A stretch of DNA of 64,000 nt from Acidimicrobiia bacterium (GTDB lineage: Bacteria; Actinomycetota; Acidimicrobiia; Acidimicrobiales; Bin134). Position numbers and translations under genes: made by a program. Below are positions 52,341 to 61,294 of this stretch, piece after piece. Below the pieces are notes generated by a model. That model saw only the letters and a program-made list of their open reading frames with translations. It did not search any database and was not told where the DNA came from. Numbering within the stretch: the stretch's first letter is position 1; the number at the start of each line of letters is the position of its first letter. Location: contig JAJDUJ010000007.1 of NCBI GenBank assembly GCA_022826705.1, positions 124,001-188,000 on the forward strand, read 5' to 3'.

Positions 52341-53381
52341 TCAATAGCCCCGATCGGGGTCTACCACGTTGAGAAGCGGCTCGTCGGCCAGAAAGCGCTC
52401 CAGATTGTCGCAGAACAGCTCCATCAGGGCTTCGTTGTAGCCATCGCGGGCGGTGGAGCAGTGTGGCGACAAGTACATGTTGGGGGCGTCCCACAGCGGG
52501 CTGTCGGCGGGCAGTGGCTCCTCTCGGGTCACGTCCAGCACCGCGGCGCCCACCTGCCCCGATTCCAGCGCAGCCACCAACGCGGCCTCGTCGATGATCG
52601 ATCCGCGGCCCACGTTTACCACCACCGCGCCCGGCTTGAGCCGTCCTAGGCGCTCAGCGTCGAACAAATCGATGGTCTCGGGGGTATGTGGTGCGCTCAA
52701 CACCACCGCGTCGCAGCGGGCCAGCATCTCATCAAGGCCGTCGAGGCTGAACAGCTCATCGACGTCCGGATCGGTGTCGCCGGGTTGGGCCGAGCGGCGG
52801 CTTCCCAGCACGGTGGTCTCGAAGGCCTTGGCCCGACGGGCCACGTCCCGTCCGATGGCCCCCAAGCCGACAATGCCGATGGTCTTCCCCTTCACCAACA
52901 GGCCCTGGTGCATTTCCCAGTGGTGGTCTTTCTGCTGGCGCTCCAGCACCCGGATGTCCTTCCACACTTCCAGCAACCGGCCGATGGCGAATTCGGCAAT
53001 GGGAGCAGAGGCCACCCCGGCGGCATTGGTCAACGCAATGCCCTTGGCCTTCAGCTTGGCCGGCTCCAGTTGCCCGATACCCGCGCCAATGGCCTGCACC
53101 CACCGCAATCGAGGCGCCCAATCCCTGATTCCCGGGGGCAGGTCGAGGGCCATCAACACGTCGGCCCCGGCAATGGTGTCCTTCTCTGCCTCCGTCAGGG
53201 GCGGCGCAGTGGCCAGGAGTTCCTCGGTGACCCGGCCCTTGGCCTTGGCATCCCGCAGCCCATGGGGCTCGAAATAACCGATGTTGTCGAACTTCACGCT
53301 GGGGAATCGGCGGTGCAGGTCTTCGAGCTCCGAATCCTCCATTGCCAGCGGATACATCACAACGGCGTTGACCTTGCTCAC
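52341..53381 (-). CDS. D-2-hydroxyacid dehydrogenase (NAD-dependent)
   Basis: A 346-residue member of the D-isomer-specific 2-hydroxyacid dehydrogenase family. The NAD motif is GLGAIGRDVARRA, the catalytic Arg is in NVGRGSIIDE, the Glu probably in DVTREEPLP, and the His in LSPHCS. It interconverts 2-oxo and D-2-hydroxy acids. GTG 53381 is chosen over GTG 53405 because TAGGGT ends seven bases before it, the spacing of leaderless starts here. It is divergent from the SDR gene at 53441 and leads a two-gene unit with the esterase. Confidence 0.9.
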   Translation of the reverse strand: MSKVNAVVMYPLAMEDSELEDLHRRFPSVKFDNIGYFEPHGLRDAKAKGRVTEELLATAPPLTEAEKDTIAGADVLMALDLPPGIRDWAPRLRWVQAIGAGIGQLEPAKLKAKGIALTNAAGVASAPIAEFAIGRLLEVWKDIRVLERQQKDHHWEMHQGLLVKGKTIGIVGLGAIGRDVARRAKAFETTVLGSRRSAQPGDTDPDVDELFSLDGLDEMLARCDAVVLSAPHTPETIDLFDAERLGRLKPGAVVVNVGRGSIIDEAALVAALESGQVGAAVLDVTREEPLPADSPLWDAPNMYLSPHCSTARDGYNEALMELFCDNLERFLADEPLLNVVDPDRGY

Positions 53382-53388
53382 GGCGGGA

Positions 53389-53434
53389 ACCCTAGTTTCC
53401 GACACCGCTTTTTGTTGCAGACAGGCGGTAGCGT
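53389..53434. promoter_or_regulatory. Divergent pair of -10 elements between two leaderless genes
   Basis: On the minus strand TAGGGT (53394-53389) ends seven bases before GTG 53381. On the plus strand TAGCGT (53429-53434) ends six bases before ATG 53441. Neither start has a Shine-Dalgarno sequence. The two promoters lie back to back in the 59-base gap. Confidence 0.4.
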
Positions 53435-53440
53435 CGGCCC

Positions 53441-54331
53441 ATGGACACTCTTGAGGGCAAAGCAGCAGTCATCACCGGCGGGGCCAGCGGGATGGGCCGG
53501 GCCATGGCCGACCGATTCGGCGCGGCCGGGGCCCGCATCATGATCGCCGACGTGGAGGGCCCCGCCATGGACGCTGCGGTGGCTGAGATGAACGACGCCG
53601 GAGTGGATGTGGTGGGCGTGCTCACCGACGTGAGCTCCGAGCGGGACATGGATGAGCTGGCCGAGGCTGCTTTCGCCCGGTTCGGGCAGGTCAACGTGGT
53701 GTGCAACAACGCCGGCGTGGGCGGCGGCGGTTTGATGCACGAGCTCGCCACCGCCGACTGGGAATGGATTCTCGGAGTGAATCTGTGGGGGGTGATTCAC
53801 GGCATCCGGGTGTTCTTGCCCCACTTGATGGGGCACGGCGACGGCCACATCGTGAACACCGGTTCCATCGCCGGCCACACCTCGTATCCCAATATCGGTC
53901 CCTACAACGCCTCCAAGCACGCGGTGGTGACCATCTCGGAGACGCTCTACAACGAGCTTCAGGATAGCGGCTCGCCGGTCGGGGTATCGGTGCTGTGCCC
54001 CGGCCTGGTGACAACCAACATCATCAACTCCGAGCGCAACCGCCCCGAGACGCTGCGCTCCCCGATCATCCCACCCGACCTCACTCCTGAGGACGAGGAG
54101 CGGATCCAGTTGATGATGGCCATCTACGAGGATGCGGTGAAGCCTCCTGAGGTGGCCGAGCTGGTGTACAACGCGGTGCTCGACAACCAGTTCTACATCT
54201 GGACCGACTACGTGTACGCGCCAGCCATCATGCAGCGCCACGAGGACATACAAAAGGGGCGCAACCCCAGCTTCCGGGGCCAGCTCATCGACGAGGACCA
54301 GACCGCCAAAGGGCCTCCCCAGGACGGCTGA
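53441..54331 (+). CDS. Short-chain dehydrogenase/reductase
   Basis: A 296-residue SDR, slightly longer than usual. It has TGGASGMGRA, an Asp (IADVEG) favouring NAD+, NNAGVG, catalytic Ser in NTGSIAGH and PYNASKHAV. The C-terminal extension after about residue 235 (ELVYNAVLDNQFYIWTDYVY) is typical of the longer SDRs that lack the standard VDGG ending. The mycothione reductase gene begins eight bases after its stop. The substrate is unknown. Confidence 0.88.
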   Translation: MDTLEGKAAVITGGASGMGRAMADRFGAAGARIMIADVEGPAMDAAVAEMNDAGVDVVGVLTDVSSERDMDELAEAAFARFGQVNVVCNNAGVGGGGLMHELATADWEWILGVNLWGVIHGIRVFLPHLMGHGDGHIVNTGSIAGHTSYPNIGPYNASKHAVVTISETLYNELQDSGSPVGVSVLCPGLVTTNIINSERNRPETLRSPIIPPDLTPEDEERIQLMMAIYEDAVKPPEVAELVYNAVLDNQFYIWTDYVYAPAIMQRHEDIQKGRNPSFRGQLIDEDQTAKGPPQDG

Positions 54332-54339
54332 TCCCGCCT

Positions 54340-55698
54340 ATGGCCGACTCACCCGAGCACTTCGACCTGGTGGTGGTGGGCACCGGGTCGGGCAACAGCG
54401 TCCTCACCCCCGATTTCGACGACTGGCGGGTGGCGCTGATCGAACGGGACGTATTCGGGGGCACCTGCCTCAACCGGGGGTGCATCCCCTCCAAGATGTT
54501 CGTGTACGCCGCCGACATGGCCCACCAAGCGGGCCGCACCGGGCACCTAGGGGTGGACACCTCGTTGGACGAGGTGCGCTGGCCCGAGATCGTGGACCGG
54601 GTGTTCGGGCGAATCGACCCCATCGCCCAGGGCGGAGAGGACTACCGGCACAGCCTCGACAACGTGACCGTGTTCAACGGCGATGCCCGGTTCACCGGCC
54701 ACAAGGCGCTTGAGGTGAACGGACAGCAGATCACCGGCGACCACATCGTGCTGGCCGCCGGCGCCCGGCCGTACATCCCCCCGATCCCTGGCCTGGACGA
54801 GGCCCCCTACCACACCTCCGACACCGTCATGCGGCTGGAAGCGCTGCCCGAGCGGCTGGTGATCTTGGGCGGGGGCTATATCGCCGCCGAACTGGGCCAT
54901 GTTTTGGATGCCATGGGCGTGTCGGTGTCGATCGTGAACCGCTCCGAGCGGCTGCTGCGGGCCGAGGACGAGGACGTGTCGGCTGCGTTCACGCAGATCG
55001 TGGGCCAGCGCATGGATTGCGCTCTCGGCTCTCCCATCGTCGACGTTTCCCAAGCAGGGTCGCAGATCACCGTCCGCACCGAGGCCCGGAGTGTGACCGG
55101 CGATGTGCTGCTGCTGGCCACCGGTCGGGTGCCCAACGGCGAGCAGCTGGGCGTGACCCGCTCAGGGGTGGACCTCGACGACCAGGGCTATGTGGTGACC
55201 GATGAGTATCTTCGCACCGGGGTGGAGGGGGTATGGGCGCTGGGCGACATCTGCCATGCGGCCCAGCTCAAACACACCGCCAACGAGGACACCCGGGCGG
55301 TGGCCCACAACATCGCCCACCCCGACGACCTGCGGGCACCCGATCACTCCGGCATTCCCCACGCGGTGTTCGCCTATCCCCAAGTGGCCGCGGTGGGGGC
55401 CACCGAGCAGGCGTTGCGAGCCGAGGGGCGGCCCTATCTCCGAGCCGTTCGCCCTTACAGCGATACCGCCTACGGCTGGGCAATGGAGGACACCACCAGC
55501 TTCACCAAGGTGCTGGCCGATCCCGATACCCGGCTCTTGCTGGGTGCCCACATCATCGGCCCTCAGGCCCCCACCCTGATCCAGCAGCTCATCCAGGGAA
55601 TGCAGTTCGGCCTCACCGTGGACGAGATGGCCCGGGGTCAGCTCTACATCCACCCCGCGCTGACCGAGGTGGTCGAACAGGCGCTGTTGGAGCTCTAG
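54340..55698 (+). CDS. mtr: Mycothione reductase
   Basis: A 452-residue FAD and NADPH disulfide reductase closely matching mycobacterial Mtr: GTGSGNS at the N-terminus where relatives have GxGxxG, redox pair FGGTCLNRGCIPSKMFVYAA (Cys43, Cys48), RVFGRIDPIAQGGEDYR, YHTSDTVMRL, YGWAMEDT, and the catalytic His438-Glu443 in IHPALTEVVE. It reduces mycothiol disulfide in the cytoplasm and maintains redox balance. It marks the host as a mycothiol-making actinobacterium. Its stop abuts the stop of the convergent TauD-like gene. Confidence 0.93.
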   Translation: MADSPEHFDLVVVGTGSGNSVLTPDFDDWRVALIERDVFGGTCLNRGCIPSKMFVYAADMAHQAGRTGHLGVDTSLDEVRWPEIVDRVFGRIDPIAQGGEDYRHSLDNVTVFNGDARFTGHKALEVNGQQITGDHIVLAAGARPYIPPIPGLDEAPYHTSDTVMRLEALPERLVILGGGYIAAELGHVLDAMGVSVSIVNRSERLLRAEDEDVSAAFTQIVGQRMDCALGSPIVDVSQAGSQITVRTEARSVTGDVLLLATGRVPNGEQLGVTRSGVDLDDQGYVVTDEYLRTGVEGVWALGDICHAAQLKHTANEDTRAVAHNIAHPDDLRAPDHSGIPHAVFAYPQVAAVGATEQALRAEGRPYLRAVRPYSDTAYGWAMEDTTSFTKVLADPDTRLLLGAHIIGPQAPTLIQQLIQGMQFGLTVDEMARGQLYIHPALTEVVEQALLEL

Positions 55699-56508
55699 CT
55701 ACGCCGCAGGGGCGGCGGCCACCGGGCCCGCGCCGGAGGGGTCGTAGATGGTGACCCTGTGGATGCGGCGGTGGTCGGTGCCGTAGTCGTCGATGGCGTA
55801 GTGCATGGTGCAGCGGTTGTCCCACAAGGCAGCGTCGCCGTCGTTCCATCGCCACCGCACGATGTACTCGGGCTGCTCCATGTGGTCGCACAACAAGGCC
55901 AGCAGGCACCTGCTCTCCAGGTGGCTCATGCCCTGAAGCGATGACGTCCAGCCCCGGTTCACAAACAGGATGCGTTTGCCGGTCTCGGGGTGGATGGTTA
56001 TGGCCGGATGATCGGTGAACTCGGTCAGGCCAGCACGTCCGTGGCAGGCGATGACCCCTTCGAGGGCCGCCTTGAGGGGCTGCGACAGGCCCTCGTAGGC
56101 GGCCTGGGTGTTGGCCCACATGGTGTCGCCACCGGAGGGCGGTGACTCCTTCATGGACAGAAGCGACCCCAGTGGGGGCTGGCGGGAGAACGTCACGTCG
56201 GTGTGCCAGAAGTTGGCCCGTGAGTACTCGTTGGCGCTGTCCAGCACCAGGATCTTGCCCTCATCGTCCACCGTGTGGTGGTAGCGATGGTCGGTGTCGT
56301 CGTTGCTGACCGCGGCCAGATCACCGAAGAGCGACCCCAAGGCCACGTGCTGCTCGTCGGTCAGGTGGATCTGGGGGAAGAACAGCACCTTGTGGGCCCA
56401 GAACGCCTCCCGCAGCTCGGCCGCTACCCCGTCGTCGAGGTGATCGGCATCGAGCCCTTCCACCGTGGCGCCCAAGGCCGCCGGCAGCGCAGTCACTTTG
56501 ATGCTCAT
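55699..56508 (-). CDS. TauD/TfdA family 2-oxoglutarate/Fe(II) dioxygenase
   Basis: A 269-residue dioxygenase with the iron triad His102, Asp104 (FWHTDVTF) and His250 (RRIHRVTI), plus the NRCTMHYAIDDYG segment typical of TauD. It couples decarboxylation of 2-oxoglutarate to hydroxylation of a substrate; TauD uses taurine and TfdA uses aryloxyacetates. No taurine transporter is nearby. The gene is 24 bases downstream of an acyl-CoA synthetase on the same strand, which suggests a carboxylic acid or its derivative as substrate. Confidence 0.9.
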   Translation of the reverse strand: MSIKVTALPAALGATVEGLDADHLDDGVAAELREAFWAHKVLFFPQIHLTDEQHVALGSLFGDLAAVSNDDTDHRYHHTVDDEGKILVLDSANEYSRANFWHTDVTFSRQPPLGSLLSMKESPPSGGDTMWANTQAAYEGLSQPLKAALEGVIACHGRAGLTEFTDHPAITIHPETGKRILFVNRGWTSSLQGMSHLESRCLLALLCDHMEQPEYIVRWRWNDGDAALWDNRCTMHYAIDDYGTDHRRIHRVTIYDPSGAGPVAAAPAA

Positions 56509-56532
56509 GGCTCTATGTTTCCAGATCGGGGC

Positions 56533-58176
56533 CTACTCCGACAGAGAGTCGAGGGCGAACTGCTTAGCCCACTGATAGTCGGGCTTGCCATTGGCGCCCC
56601 GCTGGACGGCATCGGCCCGGATGAGCGACTTGGGGAGCTTGTAGGCGGCCAAGCGGGTGCGAGCGTCGGCAATGACCTCGTCGTCGCCCACCGCCTGAGA
56701 TGCCGGGTCGCCGGCCATCTGCACCACCGCGGTAACCGCCTCGCCCCACTTCGGGTCGGGCACTCCCACTACCAGGCAGTCGGCCACTGCGGGATGGGCC
56801 TTCACCGCCTCTTCCACTTCCTCGGGATAGATCTTCTCCCCCGCGCTGTTGATGCAGGCCGAGCCCCGGCCCAGCAGGGTGATGGTGCCGTCGGCCTCAA
56901 CAGTGGCCCAATCCCCGGGCACCGACCAGCGCCTCCCGCCAATGGTGCGGAAGGTGGCCGCCGTCTTCTCCGGGTCCTTGTAGTAGCCGATGGGGATGGG
57001 GCCGCCTACCGCCACCATGCCCTGCTGCCCTGAGCCGGGTTCCACCGGCTGGCCGTTTTCGTCGAACACCGCGGCGTTCTCCCCCAGGGTGAACCGGGCG
57101 GTTGCTGATCCGCCCTCCCGGTCGCTGATCCTCATGCCGGTGCCGGTGCCCTCACTGGAGCCCAAGGAGTCCACCAGCTTCATGTTCTTGTGTACCAGCA
57201 GAGCTTCTTTTGCCGGCTGGCTCCAGATCACCCCCGACGACATGACCATGAACACCGACGACAGGTCGTAGGGCTCGCCCCGGGCGGCGGCTGCGTCCAA
57301 AGCCTCCGCCATGGGTCGCCCGAAAGCGTCGCCCACAATGGTGAGCACGGTGGCCCGGTCGCGCTCCACGCAGCGCCACAGGGCATCGGCGTCAAAGCTG
57401 CGCTCCGGCATGGTGATCACCGCCCCACCCTGGGTGAAGGTGGCCAGCGCCACAATGCTGGCCGTGCCGTGCATCAGAGGGGAGGCCGCTAGCTGGCGGG
57501 TAATCCGGTTGCTGTTATAGATGGCCGCGATGTTGGACTTGACCTGCTCCGGGTTCTCCGGGACCGGCAGCCTCAACGCCTTGAAGTTGGGGGCCATGGC
57601 GCCGATCACCGAGCTGTGAGGCCACATGACCCCCTTGGGATTGCCCGTAGTGCCGCCGGTGTAGAGGATCCACAGGTCGTCAGGGCTGCGATCGATGGGC
57701 GGCGCCGGCTCGTGGCCGGCGATCACCTGCTCGTAGTCCAGCGCCCAGTCGGGTACTGGATCGCTGGGCTCGCCCACCTGGATGGCCACCCGCAGCAAAG
57801 GCAGGTCGCCCCTGGCCTCCTCCACCCGGTCGGCCAGCTCGGGAGAGAAGAACACCGCCTTGGCGTCGGCATCCTCCAACAGATGGCGCAACTCCCCGGC
57901 CAGGTAGCGGTAGTTCACATTGCAGGGAGCAGCCCGGGCCTTGAACGCCCCGAAGGTGACCTCGCTATAGGGGTTGCCGTTGTAGAGGTAAAGCCCCACG
58001 TTGTCGCCCGCGTCGATGCCGAATTCCCCCAGCCCAGCCGCCAGCCGAGCTGCTCGATTCTCAAACTCTTGCCAGGTTCGGCTGACCGGATGACACACCA
58101 CCGCATCTGCGTCTGGCACCACTTCCGCAATTGTTTCCCACGCAGTGGCCAGGTTCAGGGGCACAGCGAGTGACAT
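56533..58176 (-). CDS. Acyl-CoA synthetase, FadD19/FadD17-like
   Basis: A 547-residue ANL ligase resembling the steroid side-chain CoA ligases of mycobacteria: CNVNYRYLAGELRHLLEDAD, ILYTGGTTGNPKGVMWPHS, SPLMHGTAS, DSLGSSEGTGTGM, PIPIGYYKDPEKTAATFRTI, RGSACINSAGEKIYPEEVEE, and NGKPDYQWAKQFA with the catalytic lysine. FadD19 and FadD17 activate C26 or C24 steroid acids. The likeness is good, but other isoprenoid acids are possible. It is divergent from the next synthetase with only 11 bases between start codons. Confidence 0.9.
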   Translation of the reverse strand: MSLAVPLNLATAWETIAEVVPDADAVVCHPVSRTWQEFENRAARLAAGLGEFGIDAGDNVGLYLYNGNPYSEVTFGAFKARAAPCNVNYRYLAGELRHLLEDADAKAVFFSPELADRVEEARGDLPLLRVAIQVGEPSDPVPDWALDYEQVIAGHEPAPPIDRSPDDLWILYTGGTTGNPKGVMWPHSSVIGAMAPNFKALRLPVPENPEQVKSNIAAIYNSNRITRQLAASPLMHGTASIVALATFTQGGAVITMPERSFDADALWRCVERDRATVLTIVGDAFGRPMAEALDAAAARGEPYDLSSVFMVMSSGVIWSQPAKEALLVHKNMKLVDSLGSSEGTGTGMRISDREGGSATARFTLGENAAVFDENGQPVEPGSGQQGMVAVGGPIPIGYYKDPEKTAATFRTIGGRRWSVPGDWATVEADGTITLLGRGSACINSAGEKIYPEEVEEAVKAHPAVADCLVVGVPDPKWGEAVTAVVQMAGDPASQAVGDDEVIADARTRLAAYKLPKSLIRADAVQRGANGKPDYQWAKQFALDSLSE

Positions 58177-58182
58177 TATCGT
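58177..58182 (+). promoter_or_regulatory. -10 element in the 11-base divergent gap
   Basis: TATCGT ends five bases before GTG 58188. It lies between the start codons of two divergent synthetase genes. The -35 would fall inside the coding sequence of the minus-strand gene. Confidence 0.3.
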
Positions 58183-58187
58183 GAGTC

Positions 58188-59687
58188 GTGAGCACTGCCC
58201 GAGCCGATGCTGTCCACTTTCCTAGAGGCATAGATCCCGATGACGTGGACTTGCTGGACGAAGTCAGCCTTCCAGCGGCGTGGGCCAAGCGGTGGGCATC
58301 CGGGGCGACCAAACCGACGTTGTGGGACCGGGGGACCGGGTGGATCTCAAGGGGCGACTTAGCTAGGCGCACGAAGGTCGCAGCCGGAAGGCTCTTCAGT
58401 GCAGGGCTCCGCAAAGGCGACCGAGTCATCCTCTCGGCAGCCGCGTCGGTGGACTTGGTGGTAGCTCATGTGGCTGCTCTGCGGCTGGGGCTCATCGTGG
58501 TGCCGGTGAACGGGGCCTATCAGCGAGCCGAGCTAACCCACATTGTGAATGACGCCGATCCCCGTGCTGCGGTGGTGGACAAGCCCGAATGGGTGCGGTG
58601 GCTGGCCGAGCTTGCCCCCGAGATGACTGTGGCGTCCCCCCGGCTGGACATCGAAGAGGGCCAGGCCCCCAGTCTCGACCAGCTCTCCAGCGGCGATCCC
58701 GCGCTGTTGGGCTATACGTCGGGAACCACTGGGGTGCCCAAAGGAGCGGTGCTGACCCACGGGAACTTGCTGGCCGGGGCCGAGTCGGTGCGCATTGCCT
58801 GGCGGTGGACGCCCGACGATCGCTTGGTTCTTGCCCTCCCCCTGTTTCACATGCACGGTCTGGGAGTGGGGCTCCATGGCACCTTGTTGACCGGCGCTTC
58901 CGCAGTGCTGCTTAACGGGTTCTCCCCCGACACCGTGTTAGATGCGGCCCAAGCCCACGACGCCACCCTGTTCTTCGGTGTGCCCACCATGTACACCCGG
59001 CTGGCCCAGTCGCCCAGGGTTGGAGAACTCTCCCGGCTTCGGCTGTGCGTGGCCGGCTCCGCTGCCCTGTCCGCTGATCTCCACCGCCGCCTGCAAGAGG
59101 CCGCCGGAGTGCGAGTGCTGGAGCGCTACGGCATGACCGAGACCATCATGCTGGTGTCCAATCCCTACGACGAAGAGCGCCGCGCCGGAACAGTGGGATT
59201 CCCCCTCCCCAGCGTGGAGCTGCGGTTGGCTCCCGACAGTGGCGAAGTGATGGTGCGGGGACCAAACGTATTTGCCGGATACTGGCGCCGCCCCGAGGCC
59301 ACCGAGGAGGCATTCGACCAAGACGGTTGGTTCCGCACCGGCGATTTAGGCGAGTTTGACGAAGACGGCTATCTCCGGCTGCGAGGCCGGGCCAAAGAGT
59401 TGGTGATCTCCGGCGGCCTGAACGTCTACCCCCGTGAGGTGGAAGACGCCCTGCGCTCTCACCCCGACATCGACGACGTAGCCATCACCGGCACCCCCGA
59501 CGAAGAGTGGGGCGAACTGGTCACCGCTTGGGTGGTGCCAGCTGCTGGCAAGACCCCGAAGCTGGAAGACCTGCGATCCCACCTAGACGGCGTGTGCGCC
59601 GACTTCAAACATCCCCGGCTGCTCCACCTGGTAGACGAACTCCCCCGCAACGCCCTAGGCAAAGTGCAGAAGCATCTCTTGGGCTAG
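58188..59687 (+). CDS. Acyl-CoA synthetase, MatB/FadD36-like
   Basis: A 499-residue ANL ligase. The loop is GYTSGTTGVPKGAVLTH, then ALPLFHMHGLGVGLHGTLL, ERYGMTETIMLVSNPYDEER, GWFRTGDLGEFDEDGYLRL, KELVISGGLNVYPREVEDAL and NALGKVQKHLL. PLFHMHGLG and RYGMTET are characteristic of malonyl-CoA or methylmalonyl-CoA synthetases (MatB) and mycobacterial FadD36. A short dicarboxylic or medium acid substrate is therefore likelier than a long chain. Its stop overlaps the convergent SnoaL-like gene by four bases. Confidence 0.88.
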   Translation: MSTARADAVHFPRGIDPDDVDLLDEVSLPAAWAKRWASGATKPTLWDRGTGWISRGDLARRTKVAAGRLFSAGLRKGDRVILSAAASVDLVVAHVAALRLGLIVVPVNGAYQRAELTHIVNDADPRAAVVDKPEWVRWLAELAPEMTVASPRLDIEEGQAPSLDQLSSGDPALLGYTSGTTGVPKGAVLTHGNLLAGAESVRIAWRWTPDDRLVLALPLFHMHGLGVGLHGTLLTGASAVLLNGFSPDTVLDAAQAHDATLFFGVPTMYTRLAQSPRVGELSRLRLCVAGSAALSADLHRRLQEAAGVRVLERYGMTETIMLVSNPYDEERRAGTVGFPLPSVELRLAPDSGEVMVRGPNVFAGYWRRPEATEEAFDQDGWFRTGDLGEFDEDGYLRLRGRAKELVISGGLNVYPREVEDALRSHPDIDDVAITGTPDEEWGELVTAWVVPAAGKTPKLEDLRSHLDGVCADFKHPRLLHLVDELPRNALGKVQKHLLG

Positions 59688-60085
59688 AGCGGCTTCAGAT
59701 GCACGCAGAGAGGCCCGAGCAAGGCCTCCACAAAGCCGTCGTCGCAGTACAGCTTCTCCCCGGTGAGCAGATTGCCTTCGGCAGGCATCATCGACATAAC
59801 CATGTGGCGGGTCTGGCCGTCGATCTCCACCCAGTATTCCTGGATGGCGCACTGGTCGTTGGTCCACTCCCCCAACACCCCGTAGCCGGTCACCCGCTGG
59901 GCGAACTTGGGATACTGCTCCAGATAGAAGGTCCGGGCCAGGTCACCGCCGGTGAAGCCCTTGCCCATCGGCCAGAACTCGTAGGTGGGCTCGTCCACCA
60001 GCGTGGCCAGCGTCCGCTCGGCGTCGTTCTCCGCTTCGGCGGCAGCATGCTCACGAGCTAGGTCCAGGATCTCTTCAGGTGTCAT
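59684..60085 (-). CDS. SnoaL-like / NTF2-fold protein
   Basis: A 133-residue NTF2-fold protein with an N-terminal helix containing HAAAEAENDAERTLATLVDE and the pocket segment YEFWPMGKGFTGG, resembling SnoaL or nuclear-transport-factor-2-like enzymes. The reaction is unknown. TAAGCT (60092-60097) ends six bases before ATG 60085 on the minus strand, so it is probably leaderless. It is divergent from the CoA-transferase at 60139. Confidence 0.78.
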   Translation of the reverse strand: MTPEEILDLAREHAAAEAENDAERTLATLVDEPTYEFWPMGKGFTGGDLARTFYLEQYPKFAQRVTGYGVLGEWTNDQCAIQEYWVEIDGQTRHMVMSMMPAEGNLLTGEKLYCDDGFVEALLGPLCVHLKPL

Positions 60086-60091
60086 TGCCGG

Positions 60092-60132
60092 AGCTTAGTG
60101 GTGTGTCGTTTCAGCCCATGCAGGGGTACGTT
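60092..60132. promoter_or_regulatory. Divergent -10 elements between SnoaL-like and CoA-transferase genes
   Basis: On the minus strand TAAGCT (60097-60092) ends six bases before ATG 60085. On the plus strand TACGTT (60127-60132) ends six bases before GTG 60139. Both fit leaderless starts. Confidence 0.4.
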
Positions 60133-60138
60133 GCTGGA

Positions 60139-61281
60139 GTGAGCTCGGCCAAGCCTCTGGATGGCGTGCTGGTGGTCTCAATCGAACAAGCAGTGGCTGG
60201 ACCCTTGGCGTCTTGCCGGCTGGCCGACGCCGGAGCCAGGGTGATCAAGGTCGAGCGGGCCGAGGGCGACTTCTCCCGGGGTTACGACGCGGCTGCCGAC
60301 GGGCTGTCCAGCTACTTCGCCTGGCTGAACAGGGGCAAGGAATCGATCGTCCTCGACCTCAAAGGCAGCGAGGACCAAGCCCTGTTGGGGCGAATAATCG
60401 AACGGGCCGACGTCTACATCCAGAATCTGGCCGTCGGCGCGGCCCAACGGCTGGGCTTCGGCTCAGAATCCCTGCGTGAGCGGCATCCCCGCCTGGTGGC
60501 CTGTGACATCTCGGGCTACGGACCCACCGGGCCCTATGCCCAGATGAAGGCCTACGACCTGCTGGTACAGGCCGAGAGCGGCCTGGTGTCGGTGTCGGGG
60601 GCGCCGGGACCCCTCGGCCGAGTCGGGGTGTCGGTGGCCGACATCGCCACCGGCGAGGCCGCGGCCCGAGCCATCAGCCAAGCATTGGTCCGCCAAGCCC
60701 GCACCGGCGAAGGCGCAAAAATCGAGGTCTCGCTGTTCTCGACCATGGCCGAATGGATGACCGTCCCCCTGCTGCACCACGACTACCTCGGCCAGGGACC
60801 ACAGCGGGTGGGGCTAGCCCACCCGTCCATCGCCCCTTATGGGGGCTTCACCACCGCCGATGGCACCACCCTGCTAATCGCCGTGCAGTCCGACCGCGAG
60901 TGGCGCACTCTGTGCGAAGAAGTGCTCGACCGATCAGACCTGTCCCACGATCCCCGCTTCGCCACCAACAAAGCTCGAGTCACGAACCGTGCCGCGACCG
61001 ACGACGCCGTCGCCGAGGTCTTCGCCCGCCTGAGCACTGAAGACCTGCACCGCAAGCTCACCGACAGCCGCATGGCCTTTGGAGCCGTCAACGACGTGGC
61101 CGGCCTTTCTTCGCACCCTCAACTAAACCGGATCACCGTCGCTCACGATGATGGCACCGTCGACCTCCCCGCCCCTGCCACCACCGCCGACTGGGACGAA
61201 ACTGGCGACGCTGCCGCCCACTCCCTCCCCGCCATCAACCAGCACGGCCCCCAAATCCGAGCCGAGTTCGCCGAGGGCTAG
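60139..61281 (+). CDS. CaiB/BaiF family CoA-transferase (class III)
   Basis: A 380-residue class III CoA-transferase. The acyl-accepting Asp140 lies in KAYDLLVQAESGL, with YGPTGPYA just before and IEVSLFSTMAEWM later. It moves CoA between carboxylic acids, or in the racemase branch epimerises 2-methylacyl-CoA. GTG 60139 is chosen because the family homology (PLDGVLVVSIEQAVAGPLAS) begins there and TACGTT ends six bases before it; ATG 60118 is the alternative. It could hand CoA to the acids used by neighbouring synthetases. Confidence 0.9.
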   Translation: MSSAKPLDGVLVVSIEQAVAGPLASCRLADAGARVIKVERAEGDFSRGYDAAADGLSSYFAWLNRGKESIVLDLKGSEDQALLGRIIERADVYIQNLAVGAAQRLGFGSESLRERHPRLVACDISGYGPTGPYAQMKAYDLLVQAESGLVSVSGAPGPLGRVGVSVADIATGEAAARAISQALVRQARTGEGAKIEVSLFSTMAEWMTVPLLHHDYLGQGPQRVGLAHPSIAPYGGFTTADGTTLLIAVQSDREWRTLCEEVLDRSDLSHDPRFATNKARVTNRAATDDAVAEVFARLSTEDLHRKLTDSRMAFGAVNDVAGLSSHPQLNRITVAHDDGTVDLPAPATTADWDETGDAAAHSLPAINQHGPQIRAEFAEG

Positions 61282-61294
61282 GACCCCGTCTAGC

